Source of the DNA: Rhodocyclales bacterium
GTDB lineage: Bacteria; Pseudomonadota; Gammaproteobacteria; Burkholderiales; Rhodocyclaceae
Assembly: GCA_016177805.1 (NCBI GenBank)
Contig: JACOUN010000109.1
Coordinates: forward strand, 1 to 64,000
Direction: 5' to 3'
DNA: 64,000 nucleotides
In this document: in pieces, positions 8,832-19,546 of the stretch
How positions within the stretch are numbered: the stretch's first letter is position 1
Layout: each line of letters begins with the position of its first letter
Notes under the pieces: model-generated
What the model was told of the DNA's origin: nothing
The model's database searches: none
The model's input: the letters and a program-made list of their open reading frames with translations, nothing else
Made by a program: the position numbers and the translations under genes

Positions 8832-9407
8832 ATGACCGATACCTTGACCTCCCGCGAAGCCGCCCGCAGGTGCGGAGTCAGTTTTCGCACCGTCATTCGC
8901 TGGGCCGAACGCGGAGAATTGCAGGCCTATCGCCTGCCGGGGCGAGGCGACTACCGGGTGCCGATCGAAGAGCTTCGCCGGTTCATGCGCGAACACGGCA
9001 TTCCGGAACCCGATGAAAGCGCCGACCACGCGAAGCGAGTCCTGGTGGTCGATGACGAGCCGGCGATGGCACAGGCCATCAGGCGCGTGTTCGACCGCGC
9101 GGGTTTCGAGACCGCAATCGCCAGTGACGGCTTCCTCGCCGGCTCGCTCCTGCATACGTTCAAGCCGCACCTGATCACGCTGGACATCCGCATGCCTGGC
9201 ATCGACGGCTTCGGTGTGTTGCGCTTCCTGCGCGAGACGCACCTTTCCACACCCCTGAAAGTATTGGTCGTTTCGGGCGAGAGCGAAGCGCGCCTTGCGC
9301 AGGCGGTGACCCTGGGCGCCAACGGCGCCCTGGGCAAGCCTTTCGACAACCAGGCGTTGCTGGCGACCGCGCGCGAATTGCTGGGTGAAGCCAACCATCG
9401 GAGTTGA
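8832..9407 (+). CDS. Response regulator with N-terminal HTH
   Basis: A 191-residue protein. Residues 1-60 are an excisionase/MerR-like winged helix (LTSREAARRCGVSFRTVIRWAERGEL then YRLPGRGDYRVP). A receiver domain follows from about residue 70 (VLVVDDEP) with the phospho-acceptor D in LITLDIRMPG (about D118) and the KP pair in GKPFD. Placing the DNA-binding domain before the receiver is unusual. AGGA precedes the ATG. It is the first gene of a signalling operon with a binding protein, hybrid kinase and GGDEF-EAL protein, and is a likely output regulator. Confidence 0.85.
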   Translation: MTDTLTSREAARRCGVSFRTVIRWAERGELQAYRLPGRGDYRVPIEELRRFMREHGIPEPDESADHAKRVLVVDDEPAMAQAIRRVFDRAGFETAIASDGFLAGSLLHTFKPHLITLDIRMPGIDGFGVLRFLRETHLSTPLKVLVVSGESEARLAQAVTLGANGALGKPFDNQALLATARELLGEANHRS

Positions 9408-9454
9408 GGCTGATCGATTGCGCCATGGGCGCCCGACTCAACAGGAGACCTGAC

Positions 9455-10285
9455 ATGAATCGCCAATCAGCAGTGGCCGGCATCTGTTCCGCACTATTGA
9501 TATTCAGCGTTGGCAGTGTGTCGCCCGCACGAGCCGGCACGATCAAGATCGGTGGCACGGGTGCCGCCATGGCCGCAATGAGCTTATTGGCGCAGGAATT
9601 CCGCAAAGCCAGCCCCGATGCCGATATTGCCGTGCTTCCCGCAATCGGCAGCGGCGGCGCCATCAAGGGGGTGCAGGGCGGAGTCATCGACCTCGGAGTC
9701 AGCGCCCGATCCCTGAAAGACAGCGAGCGCGGCAAGGGCGCCGAAGAAGTCGAATTCGCCCGAACCCCGTTCGTGTTCGTGGTTCCGAAGGGCAACGCCG
9801 TTGCCGGTTTCAGCGAAGGCGAACTGGTCGACATCTACGCCGGCAGGCGCACGACCTGGCCGGATGGCAGTCGCATACGCCTCATCATGCGCCCGTCCGA
9901 TGATTCGGACACAATCATGCTGAAAACCAGGTTCTCGCCAGCCATGGCGGAGGCGGTGAAAGCGGCGGAAACAAGACCGGGCATGCTGTTCGCGGCCACC
10001 GATCAGGATGCCGCCGAGATGCTGGACCAGACGCCCGGCGCATTGGGGGCGCTATCGCTGGGGCAGCTCGTCTCCGAGCGGCTGGCACTGAACCCACTGC
10101 GGCTCGACGGCGTGGAACCGAGCGTCCAGGCCGCGGTCGATGGCACCTACCGCCATTACAAGGTGCTGTACCTGCTGACATCCCCCGATGCGAAACCGCT
10201 CGCCAGGGAATTCGCCGCATTTGTCCGATCCGTACACGGCAGGGAGCTGCTAGCGCGACTGGGATTCTGGACGACGGCGGATTGA
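9455..10285 (+). CDS. PstS-like periplasmic substrate-binding protein
   Basis: A 276-residue exported protein of the phosphate-binding-protein-like (PBP-like) family. A signal peptide (to about residue 28, SPARAGT) is followed by IKIGGTGAAMAAMSLLAQEF, the typical start of a binding-protein lobe, and by IGSGGAIKGVQGG, which resembles the anion-binding loop. The ATG at 9455 is preferred for its AGGAG site. No transporter genes accompany it. It lies directly before a hybrid histidine kinase with a periplasmic loop, so it may present a ligand to the sensor; the ligand is unknown. Confidence 0.8.
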   Translation: MNRQSAVAGICSALLIFSVGSVSPARAGTIKIGGTGAAMAAMSLLAQEFRKASPDADIAVLPAIGSGGAIKGVQGGVIDLGVSARSLKDSERGKGAEEVEFARTPFVFVVPKGNAVAGFSEGELVDIYAGRRTTWPDGSRIRLIMRPSDDSDTIMLKTRFSPAMAEAVKAAETRPGMLFAATDQDAAEMLDQTPGALGALSLGQLVSERLALNPLRLDGVEPSVQAAVDGTYRHYKVLYLLTSPDAKPLAREFAAFVRSVHGRELLARLGFWTTAD

Positions 10286-10301
10286 CCGCCCGACCGCGAT
10301 C

Positions 10302-12406
<2,105 letters not shown>

Positions 12407-12410
<4 letters not shown>

Positions 12411-14965
12411 ACAACCCCGAAACCGATGCCATCGCGCGGGTGCTCGTCATCGACGACGACCCGCAGACCCTCCTGCTCGTGACCGAAGCGTTGGAACCCG
12501 AGGGTTTCGCCATCGACGCAGCGGCAAGCGGCACGGCCGGCCTGGATGCGTTCGGGCGCGCCCGTCCGGCACTGGTGCTGCTCGACGTGACGATGCCGGG
12601 CATGAGCGGCTTCGAATGCTGCGAGCGCCTGCGGCACCTGCCGGGCGGCGAGCGCGTGCCCATCGTCGTCCTCACCGGCCACGACGACGACGCCTCGATC
12701 GCTCGCGCCTTCGCCGCCGGCGCCACCGACTTCATCTCCAAGCCGATGCGCTGGCAACTGCTCGGGCACCGGGTGCGCTACCTGCTGCGCGCCAGCGATG
12801 CGCTCGAAGCGCTGGCGCGCAGCCAGGCGAGTCTTGCCCATGCGCAGGAACTCGCGCATATCGGCAATTGGGAGTATCGCCCCGGCAGCAGCGTCGGCTA
12901 CTGGTCGCCGGAGGTCTATCGAATCCTGGGGCTCGACGGGCGGTGCGATCCGCCCCGGTTCGAAACCCTGGCGCAACAGATCCCCGAGGGCGAGCGGGCG
13001 GAGTTGGCACACTTGTTCATGAAGCTGCACTACGAAGGTCGCGGCTACCGCCTGGAACACCGGGTCGTACGCGGTAACGGAACTGAACGCTTCGTCTTCC
13101 ATCAGGCCGAAGCGGTGCACGAAAACGGCCGCCTGATCCTGCTGCGCGGCACGCTGCAGGACATCACGGAACGCAAGGCGCACGAGGCACGGATCGAGTA
13201 CCTGGCCAATCATGACGCGCTGACCGACCTCCCCAACCGCAATCTGCTGAGCGACCGCCTTGCCCAGGCGATCGCCCAGGCGCGCCGCGGCGGGCAAAGC
13301 CTGGCCACGCTGGTTCTTGACCTGGATCGGTTCAAGTTCATCAACGACAGCTTCGGCCACCCGTTCGGCGATGCGTTGCTCAAGGACGTCGCCGCCAGGC
13401 TTCAGACCGCGATTCGCGCGGGCGACACCGTGGCGCGGCTGGGTGGTGACGAATTCGTGATCATGCTGCCGGGACTCGCCAGTGCGGCGGACGCGGACGT
13501 TGTCGTGCACAAGGTGCTGCGCAAGTTCGCTGACCCGTTCGTGGTGGCGGGTCATGAACTGCATGTGACGACCAGCATGGGCGTGAGCATCTATCCCGAC
13601 GATGGCACCGACATCGAAACGCTGCTCAAGAGCGCCGACGCCGCCCTGTACCGCGCCAAGGACGGAGGGGGCAACGGCGCCCAGCTCTACACCGTGGCCA
13701 TGGGGGTCGAAGTGGAACAACGCGCCGAGGTTGAAAACGCGCTGCACGGTGCGCTGGAGCGTCACGAATTCGAGTTGCACTACCAACCCAAGGTCGATCT
13801 GCGCAGCGGGCGGGTTCGTGGCGTCGAGGCGCTGATCCGCTGGCGCCATCCCGAAGCCGGGCTGATCGCACCGGACCGCTTCATCCCGCTGGCCGAGGAC
13901 ACGGGGTTGATCCTCCCCATCGGCGAATGGGTGCTCAGGACCGCGTGCGCCCAGCTCAAGGCGTGGCACGCGGGCGGGCACCCCGAGCTGTCCATGGCGG
14001 TCAACGTCTCGGCGCGTCAGTTCCGCCAGCAGGACATACCGGATCTGGTTGCCGCCGTGCTCGCCGATACCGGCCTGACCGCCCGGCATCTGGAACTGGA
14101 ACTGACCGAAAGCCTGCTCGTGCAGGACAGGGAGGCGGTATCGCTGGCGCTGCGGCGGCTCAAGCAGATCGGCGTGATGCTGTCGCTGGACGACTTCGGC
14201 ACCGGCTATTCCAACCTCTCCTACCTCAGGGACTTTCCGATCGATGTGGTCAAGATCGATCGTTCCTTCGTCCAGGACGTGACCAGCAGCGTCACGGGCG
14301 CCTCGCTCGCCAAGTCCATCATCGCGATGGCCCGCTCGCTGGACTTGACGACGGTTGCCGAGGGTGTCGAAACCGAGGGCCAATTGCGCTTCCTCAACAC
14401 CCACCGCTGCGACGCGATCCAGGGCTACTACTTCAGTCGCCCGCTGCCCAGCGACGACCTGGCGGCGCTGCTACGCGCGGACACCCGATTGCCGCCCGAC
14501 GGCGCGCGCGGCAACCTCGGCCGGCACACGCTGCTGCTGGTGGACGATGAAAAAAACATCCTCGCCGCCCTCAACCGGGCGCTGCGGCGCGAGGACTACC
14601 ACGTCCTGAGCACGACCAGCCCCCAGCACGCGCTCGAACTGCTGGCAACCCACCCGGTCGGGGTGATCGTGTGCGACGGGCGGATGCCGGAAATGCACGG
14701 CATGGAACTGTTGTGCCGCGTCAAGCGGCTGTATCCGGACATCGTGCGCATCATGCTGTCGGGCTACACCGACTTTGATTCGGTGACCGATGCGATCAAC
14801 GAATGCGCCGTACACAAATACATCGCCAAACCGTGGGACGAGCGGGTACTGCGCAAGCACATCGCGGAGGCGTTTCTCCGCCGGGACGACCCCCTCCACG
14901 TCCGTGGCCTGCCCTGCTCGCCCCCCGAGGGGGGCAACGAACCGGGCCACCCGGCCTTTCCCTGA
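12407..14965 (+). CDS. REC-PAS-GGDEF-EAL-REC cyclic-di-GMP protein
   Basis: An 852-residue cytoplasmic regulator. The N-terminal receiver (VLVIDDDP, LLDVTMPG) is followed by a PAS-like domain at about 145-260. The GGDEF domain has GGDEF at 346-350 and an RxxD inhibitory site just before it. The EAL domain has E474-A-L and DDFGTGYSNL. A second receiver begins near 706 with D757. Catalytic motifs of both the cyclase and the phosphodiesterase look intact, so it could make or degrade c-di-GMP. It is the last gene of the operon and overlaps the kinase stop. The last 25 residues derive from a GC-rich palindromic sequence and may be a late extension. Confidence 0.9.
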
Positions 14966-15044
14966 CCACGGAAACGCCCCTTGCGCACGGCGCGAAGCAT
15001 CACGGCTGCCGCCGGCCCCGCCATGGGCGGTTCGCATGCTGGCA

Positions 15045-15266
15045 TCACGGCTGCCGCCAACGGCCCTCTTGCCGCTCGATGATTCTCCCGAGCGCGTGCG
15101 CCTGCCGCAGATGGTAGTTCACCTGCCGCGTGAGTATCGCCGCCTTGGCGCGCAACCACCCCTGCGGCGAACGTTGGTACAAGGCCATCACCGCGTTCAG
15201 GCGCGCCGCGGCGATCCGGGCACGCTGCCCGCGGCGCCGCGCCAGGGTCTTCAGGTCGGCGTTCAC
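15045..15266 (-). CDS. Small basic hypothetical protein
   Basis: A possible 73-residue, strongly basic helical protein starting at GTG 15266 with a GGGAG site 8-9 bp upstream. It contains many Arg, Ala and Leu and no recognised motif. It lies alone between the signalling operon and pseudoazurin. Whether it is expressed is unclear. Confidence 0.4.
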   Translation of the reverse strand: MNADLKTLARRRGQRARIAAARLNAVMALYQRSPQGWLRAKAAILTRQVNYHLRQAHALGRIIERQEGRWRQP

Positions 15267-15400
15267 CGCGCCGGCTCCCCGCGCGCGGCACCGGCCAACG
15301 CTGCGTATGCAACGGATTCCATGAGAGACATCAGCGCCTGGGTAAGATGCCGTACCGTGGTGGTTGTGGGGCCGGGCAGCGTTTTCGCCCAAGGGGCGGA

Positions 15401-15880
15401 TCAATCGACCTGCGCGAGCGCCTTGTCGAAGCGATCCTTGCCCAGGGCGAAGGCGGCCTGCGCCTTCGCGGCAACTGCCTTGGCGTCGGGCAGGTTGACC
15501 GATTTACCCGCCTGGATCACGCCGACCATGCCCATCACCTTGTGCGGCTCGCACACGTAGAGATAGACCCCTTCCTTCTCGATCTTGACCCTCACTTCCT
15601 TGTCCGGGCCGCCCTTCCAGGCAGTGGCGCCGTCCGGCACCAACAGTGACGCGCTGTTGTGGGCTCCCTTGTCGGCCGGGGTGAACACCACCGTGTCGCC
15701 CACGGCCACCTTGACGAACGCGGGTTCGAACACCATCGAGCCGTCCTTGCCGGTGTTGAGCATCTTCACGGCATGGTCCGCGGCATGGGCCGAAGCACCG
15801 CCCAGAAGCAGGCACAGCGCGCCCAGGACGATGAGCGGGCGATCAATCGGGGAAACGGACGCGCTTTGGGTGTGCTGCAT
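15401..15880 (-). CDS. Pseudoazurin (type I blue copper protein)
   Basis: A 159-residue periplasmic cupredoxin. The signal peptide ends near SAHAAD. Copper ligands are visible: H in KGAHNSA, then C, H and M in YVCEPHKVMGM, the order and spacing of pseudoazurin. These proteins carry electrons to nitrite or nitrous oxide reductase in denitrifiers. The ATG at 15880 has AAGGAG 8 bp upstream. The 5' region holds Fur-box-like palindromes shared with the divergent DUF2325 gene. Confidence 0.92.
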   Translation of the reverse strand: MQHTQSASVSPIDRPLIVLGALCLLLGGASAHAADHAVKMLNTGKDGSMVFEPAFVKVAVGDTVVFTPADKGAHNSASLLVPDGATAWKGGPDKEVRVKIEKEGVYLYVCEPHKVMGMVGVIQAGKSVNLPDAKAVAAKAQAAFALGKDRFDKALAQVD

Positions 15881-16021
15881 GGCGAAGCTCCTTGAAAGGG
15901 GGTGCGTGGAAAACCGGGAAATTCTGGAACGCACTGGCTGGCGAATGCTGGCTGATGCATGCGTGACGAGGCCGCCGCTGCGGGCCTTGACGATGCCACG
16001 CCACATTCCGGCATCTTAAAT

Positions 16022-16040
16022 GCGAATGAACCGCATTTGC
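16022..16040. promoter_or_regulatory. Weak Fur-box-like palindrome
   Basis: GCGAATGAACCGCATTTGC has AATG/CATT half sites in the Fur arrangement but matches the 19-bp consensus at only about 11 positions. It supports, but would not by itself establish, iron control. Confidence 0.35.
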
Positions 16041-16083
16041 AATGGTGATACAAACGAAACAAGGTGTGAGCCGTGTTGCATTT

Positions 16084-16102
16084 GCGAATGATTCTCATTA
16101 GT
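16084..16102. promoter_or_regulatory. Fur-box-like operator
   Basis: GCGAATGATTCTCATTAGT agrees with the Fur consensus at 13 of 19 positions, including the AATGAT/TCATT core. It lies about 125 bp before the CPAC-motif/DUF2325 genes and about 200 bp before pseudoazurin. Iron-dependent repression of one or both is inferred. Confidence 0.55.
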
Positions 16103-16227
16103 ATTTTTGCAGGCTGCCGAGCTTGAGCGATCGTCACATGCCGGACGGGAAAACGCGGACCGCCTTATTGACCGCACCCGACAGCCTCCTGGACAACCGA
16201 TGCTTTCCCTATCAAGGAGTCAGCGCA

Positions 16228-16473
16228 ATGCACGAAGTGAACCCCGCCGGATGCCAGCACCTGCTGGTCGCACGCAGCCCCGTCGGTCAGGTGGCCGCCT
16301 GTCCTGCCTGCGGTCAGATCCACCTGAGCCTGGAGTACCTGACGCTGCGCTTCGAGGCCGAGTCATTCCGCGAGTTGGTGGGCATGCTGGCGATCGCGCA
16401 GCAGCGCCTGGACGCCGACCCCGCCTTGACCGAGCCAACACCAACGCCGACGCGGACGGCCGCGCGGCATTGA
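16228..16473 (+). CDS. Small CPxC protein of unknown function
   Basis: An 81-residue protein with a C-x(23)-CPAC pattern near its N-terminus (GCQHLL, then ACPACGQIHLSL), suggesting a metal-binding ribbon. An AAGGAG site precedes the ATG. It is followed after 17 bp by the DUF2325 gene, so the two are probably cotranscribed from the Fur-box region. No family name was recognised. Confidence 0.65.
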   Translation: MHEVNPAGCQHLLVARSPVGQVAACPACGQIHLSLEYLTLRFEAESFRELVGMLAIAQQRLDADPALTEPTPTPTRTAARH

Positions 16474-16490
16474 CACGAGGGGGTGCCACG

Positions 16491-17375
16491 ATGCCCGAAC
16501 GCAAACCCGAACCTGCACGCGCAAGCCAGCGACCACACCCGCCGGAGGCCACCCATCACGCCGAACTGGGGCAATTGGCAGGCCTCGCCGAAGAAAACGG
16601 CGTGCTGGCGCGCGAACTCGGCGCGGCCCAGGCGCGCGCCACGCGCGTGGTCGCCGAACGGGACATGTGCATCCGGCGGCTGACCGCCGAGAACATGCAA
16701 CTGCGCGGAGCCTTGATCGGCAAGGAGACGCTGGCAGCCGGGTTGCGCGACGAAATCGCGCGGCTGGAGACCGCCATCCCCAGGTTGCGCACCCGCGTCG
16801 AGCAGGCGTGCCAGATCGAAAGCCAACTCGACCGCATCCACGACCTGGAGCGGCAACTCATGCGGTGGCAACACCGGACGCAGGCGCTGGAGGAACGCAT
16901 CGAGCATGCCCCGGCGGCGCACGCCAGGGCATCGACCCGCCCCGCCACCCCGCCAGAGCGAACCATCCCGGCGCTCGCGGCGCTGCGCGACAAGGCGGTG
17001 TTGCGCGTAGGCGGGCGTGCCGGCATCGCCCCGTTCTACCGCCAACTGGTCGAGCGCACCGGCGGACGCTTTCTGCAGCACGACGGCGGCGAGGACAACC
17101 ACGCGCCGGGGCTGGACGCCAGCCTGGCCGCCGCCGACCTGGTGATCTGCCAGACCGGCTGCGTCAGCCACGGCGCTTACTGGCGGGTCAAGGACCACTG
17201 CAGGCGCACCGGCAAACGCTGCGTGTTCGTCGACCAGCCAAACACCAACAGCCTGGTCCGCAGCCTCGACGGCATCGAACGCCACGATGCCGAGACCAGC
17301 GACGCGACGGAAAGCGGAAACGCTTGCGCCGCGTGCGACCCGATGCATCCACCAGGGCGGCGCAGAGATACTTGA
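16491..17375 (+). CDS. DUF2325 domain protein with coiled coil
   Basis: A 294-residue protein. Residues 20-140 are predicted coiled coil (repeated Glu/Arg/Leu, EIARLETAIPRLRTRVEQA). Residues 165-260 match DUF2325: VLRVGGRAGIAPFYRQLVE, then DLVICQTGCVSHGAYWRVK and KRCVFVDQPNTNSL. Function is unknown; the family is common in beta-proteobacteria. The ATG at 16491 has a G-rich ribosome site. The C-terminus has two CxxC-like cysteines (NACAACD). Iron regulation is suggested by the upstream Fur-like boxes. Confidence 0.85.
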   Translation: MPERKPEPARASQRPHPPEATHHAELGQLAGLAEENGVLARELGAAQARATRVVAERDMCIRRLTAENMQLRGALIGKETLAAGLRDEIARLETAIPRLRTRVEQACQIESQLDRIHDLERQLMRWQHRTQALEERIEHAPAAHARASTRPATPPERTIPALAALRDKAVLRVGGRAGIAPFYRQLVERTGGRFLQHDGGEDNHAPGLDASLAAADLVICQTGCVSHGAYWRVKDHCRRTGKRCVFVDQPNTNSLVRSLDGIERHDAETSDATESGNACAACDPMHPPGRRRDT

Positions 17376-17559
17376 TCAGCGCCGGTCGATGCAGTGCCAG
17401 TAGTCTGCTTCGCAAATACCGAAACACGAAAACGCGTCTTGAGGCGCATGGCGGCGTTGCTCATCCTCGCAATAGTGACGACTATTGCTGCGGTTCGCGC
17501 CTTGCCCTGCACCTCAAGCCGTCGTTTTCGTCATGTTCCTTGATTTGCGAAGCAGACCA

Positions 17560-18201
17560 CTAGATGTAGCCCAACTCCACCCCTCGGAGCACCGCCCTGA
17601 CGCGATCGCGCACGCCCAGCTTGGATAGTATGCTCGACACGTGGTTCTTCACCGTTCCCTCGCTGGTGCCGATGGCATCGGCGATTTCGCGGTTGTTGAA
17701 GCCGCCGGCCATCAGGCGAAGGATTTCCGATTCGCGATGGGTCAGGCGGTCGGGAAGATCGAGGCGGGGGAACGAGGCCGCCGCCCCTTTTATGCCCTGC
17801 AATACCCGTTCGGTGATGGCCGGACGGAGGGTGGTCAGCCCCGCCGCGAGATCGCGTATGGCCTCGGCGAGGCGCTCCAGGGAGATGTCCTTCAGCAGAA
17901 AGCCCCTGGCGCCGGCGCGCATGCCTTCCAGGAACGCTTCGTCGTCATCGAAGGTCGTCAACAATATGGTCGGCGGCAGCCGCTCCTTGCCTTTGAGCGT
18001 CTTCAGCACCTCGATCCCTGAACACCCCGGCATCCGTACATCCAGCAAAACGACATCGGGATTCATGGTGGCAATGACCCGCACCGCCTCGTCGCCGTCG
18101 GACGCCTCGCCTATCACCTGAATATCGTCGGTCAACGCCAGCAAACCGCGAATGCCGCTGCGAACCAGCGTTTGATCGTCCACCAGGACCACGCGGATCA
18201 T
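17560..18201 (-). CDS. NarL/LuxR-family response regulator
   Basis: A 213-residue regulator: a receiver with D8-D9, phospho-acceptor D in VVLLDVRMPG (about D53) and K in FLLKDIS, then a LuxR-type HTH (LTHRESEILRLMAGGFNNREIADAIG, followed by VKNHVSSILSKLG). It lies 15 bp after the sensor kinase gene at 18217-19398 and is the only regulator for the two adjacent kinases. Confidence 0.92.
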   Translation of the reverse strand: MIRVVLVDDQTLVRSGIRGLLALTDDIQVIGEASDGDEAVRVIATMNPDVVLLDVRMPGCSGIEVLKTLKGKERLPPTILLTTFDDDEAFLEGMRAGARGFLLKDISLERLAEAIRDLAAGLTTLRPAITERVLQGIKGAAASFPRLDLPDRLTHRESEILRLMAGGFNNREIADAIGTSEGTVKNHVSSILSKLGVRDRVRAVLRGVELGYI

Positions 18202-18216
18202 TTCAGGAATCCAGGA

Positions 18217-19398
18217 TCATTGACGGGTCTCCGGTTGCGGCAGCCACAGACGAACGGTGAATCCGTCTCCGGCAGCGGACATGGTTTCCACTGTTCCACC
18301 ATACTCTTCGACGCGTTCACGCATGCCGCGCAGACCGTTGCCAAGCCGCATCTCGCACGTTCCCTTGCCGTTGTCGGACACTGATATCTCGTGGCCGCAG
18401 TCCCTGGTGGCCAGCGTCACCTTCACGGTGTCGGCACCGGAATGGCGAATCGCGTTGCTGATCGCCTCCTGTACGGCGCGAAAAATCACGTGGGCGAGTG
18501 ACGGGTTGACGACTTCGAATCGCTCATCGAAGGATAGATCGATGCGGTGACTCGGGATGCCCGAGCACAGCGTCCGCAGCGCCTGTCGCAAATCGATCGC
18601 CCGCTCGTTGCGCGTCGCGCCGACCGCCGTGCGCACTTCCGCGAGCAGTTGCCTGGCAATGTCGCGCGCGGTGCGAAGCGACTCGCTGCCGATTGGGGCT
18701 GCCTGCCGCCCGGCCAGGTCCAGGTGAAGACTCAACGCGGCCAGGTGATACCCCAGTGCGTCGTGCAGTTCCCGAGCGATGTGCAGCCGCTCGGCGGTGC
18801 GGCTGCTTTCGGCAAGCAATTGCTGAGTGGCGAGCAACTCCGAGTGCGCTGCGGCGAGTTCCATCCGGTTGCGACGTTCCGAGGTAGCGAGGTAGCCAAC
18901 GAGGAAGGCGAAGATCTGCCAGGCGATGATCGACAGGAAGTTGACGCCGATAGCGGCACGGGCGGGTGCGATTGCCCAATACCCGGCAACCACGCCGGTC
19001 AAGCCCACCAGCGTCGCCAACCCGAACAGGCACCACAACGACGCGCGACGGGATACGACGAAGGGAAACTCGGCCGCGACCATGATCAGCATGTGTGGCT
19101 CTACGACGAATCCGATCAGGGTCTGGACACCGATCAGCAATACGACGCTCGTCGTCGAGCGCTTGAGCACGGGTCTTGTCGTCTCCCAAAAGGCGGCGGC
19201 GAACACCGCCAGGTGGGCTGCACCCACGATCAACACGGCATTGTAGGCGGCCGGTGCGTTGCCTGCCCATATCTGGGCGAACCCCGGCAGCAGAACCGCG
19301 CATTGCGGTGCGGCCACGTAGTAGCCGACGATCCCTTGCATGCCGGCCATGACGGCAGCGAGCAGACCCACACTGCGAAACATCCCTTCCGTCGTCAT
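18217..19398 (-). CDS. HisKA_3 sensor histidine kinase
   Basis: A 393-residue kinase with about six N-terminal membrane helices (to about residue 175), a short coiled coil, HisKA_3 with phospho-His in ARELHDALGYHLAAL, and a HATPase with NAIRHSG and VSDNGKG. The input domain has little outside the membrane, like DesK-type sensors. The ATG at 19398 is preferred because GAGG precedes it; an upstream TTG in frame is unlikely. It is paralogous to the kinase at 19547-20797. Confidence 0.9.
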   Translation of the reverse strand: MTTEGMFRSVGLLAAVMAGMQGIVGYYVAAPQCAVLLPGFAQIWAGNAPAAYNAVLIVGAAHLAVFAAAFWETTRPVLKRSTTSVVLLIGVQTLIGFVVEPHMLIMVAAEFPFVVSRRASLWCLFGLATLVGLTGVVAGYWAIAPARAAIGVNFLSIIAWQIFAFLVGYLATSERRNRMELAAAHSELLATQQLLAESSRTAERLHIARELHDALGYHLAALSLHLDLAGRQAAPIGSESLRTARDIARQLLAEVRTAVGATRNERAIDLRQALRTLCSGIPSHRIDLSFDERFEVVNPSLAHVIFRAVQEAISNAIRHSGADTVKVTLATRDCGHEISVSDNGKGTCEMRLGNGLRGMRERVEEYGGTVETMSAAGDGFTVRLWLPQPETRQ

Positions 19399-19546
19399 GC
19401 CAGCCGACCTCACATCGTCATCCAATGCCCTGCCGTCCTGATCCGGGACTCATTCCGCCGGCTTGTCGCCGCCGCCCGGACACCCTGTACCCCGACCAAC
19501 AGCTTGCCAGCGTCGACGCACATGCCGGCGTGATCATCGATCACCC

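Larger units (their letters stand above)
15881..16227. other. Divergent intergenic region with regulatory sites
   Basis: A 347-bp spacer between pseudoazurin (leftward) and the small CPAC-motif gene (rightward). It is more AT-rich than its surroundings between 16010 and 16110, where the Fur-like palindromes lie. No convincing gene was seen inside it. Confidence 0.6.

Noticed and set aside
14928-14944. A perfect GC hairpin that might be a terminator
   Set aside because: It lies inside the coding region and has no T run; it fits a dispersed repeat.
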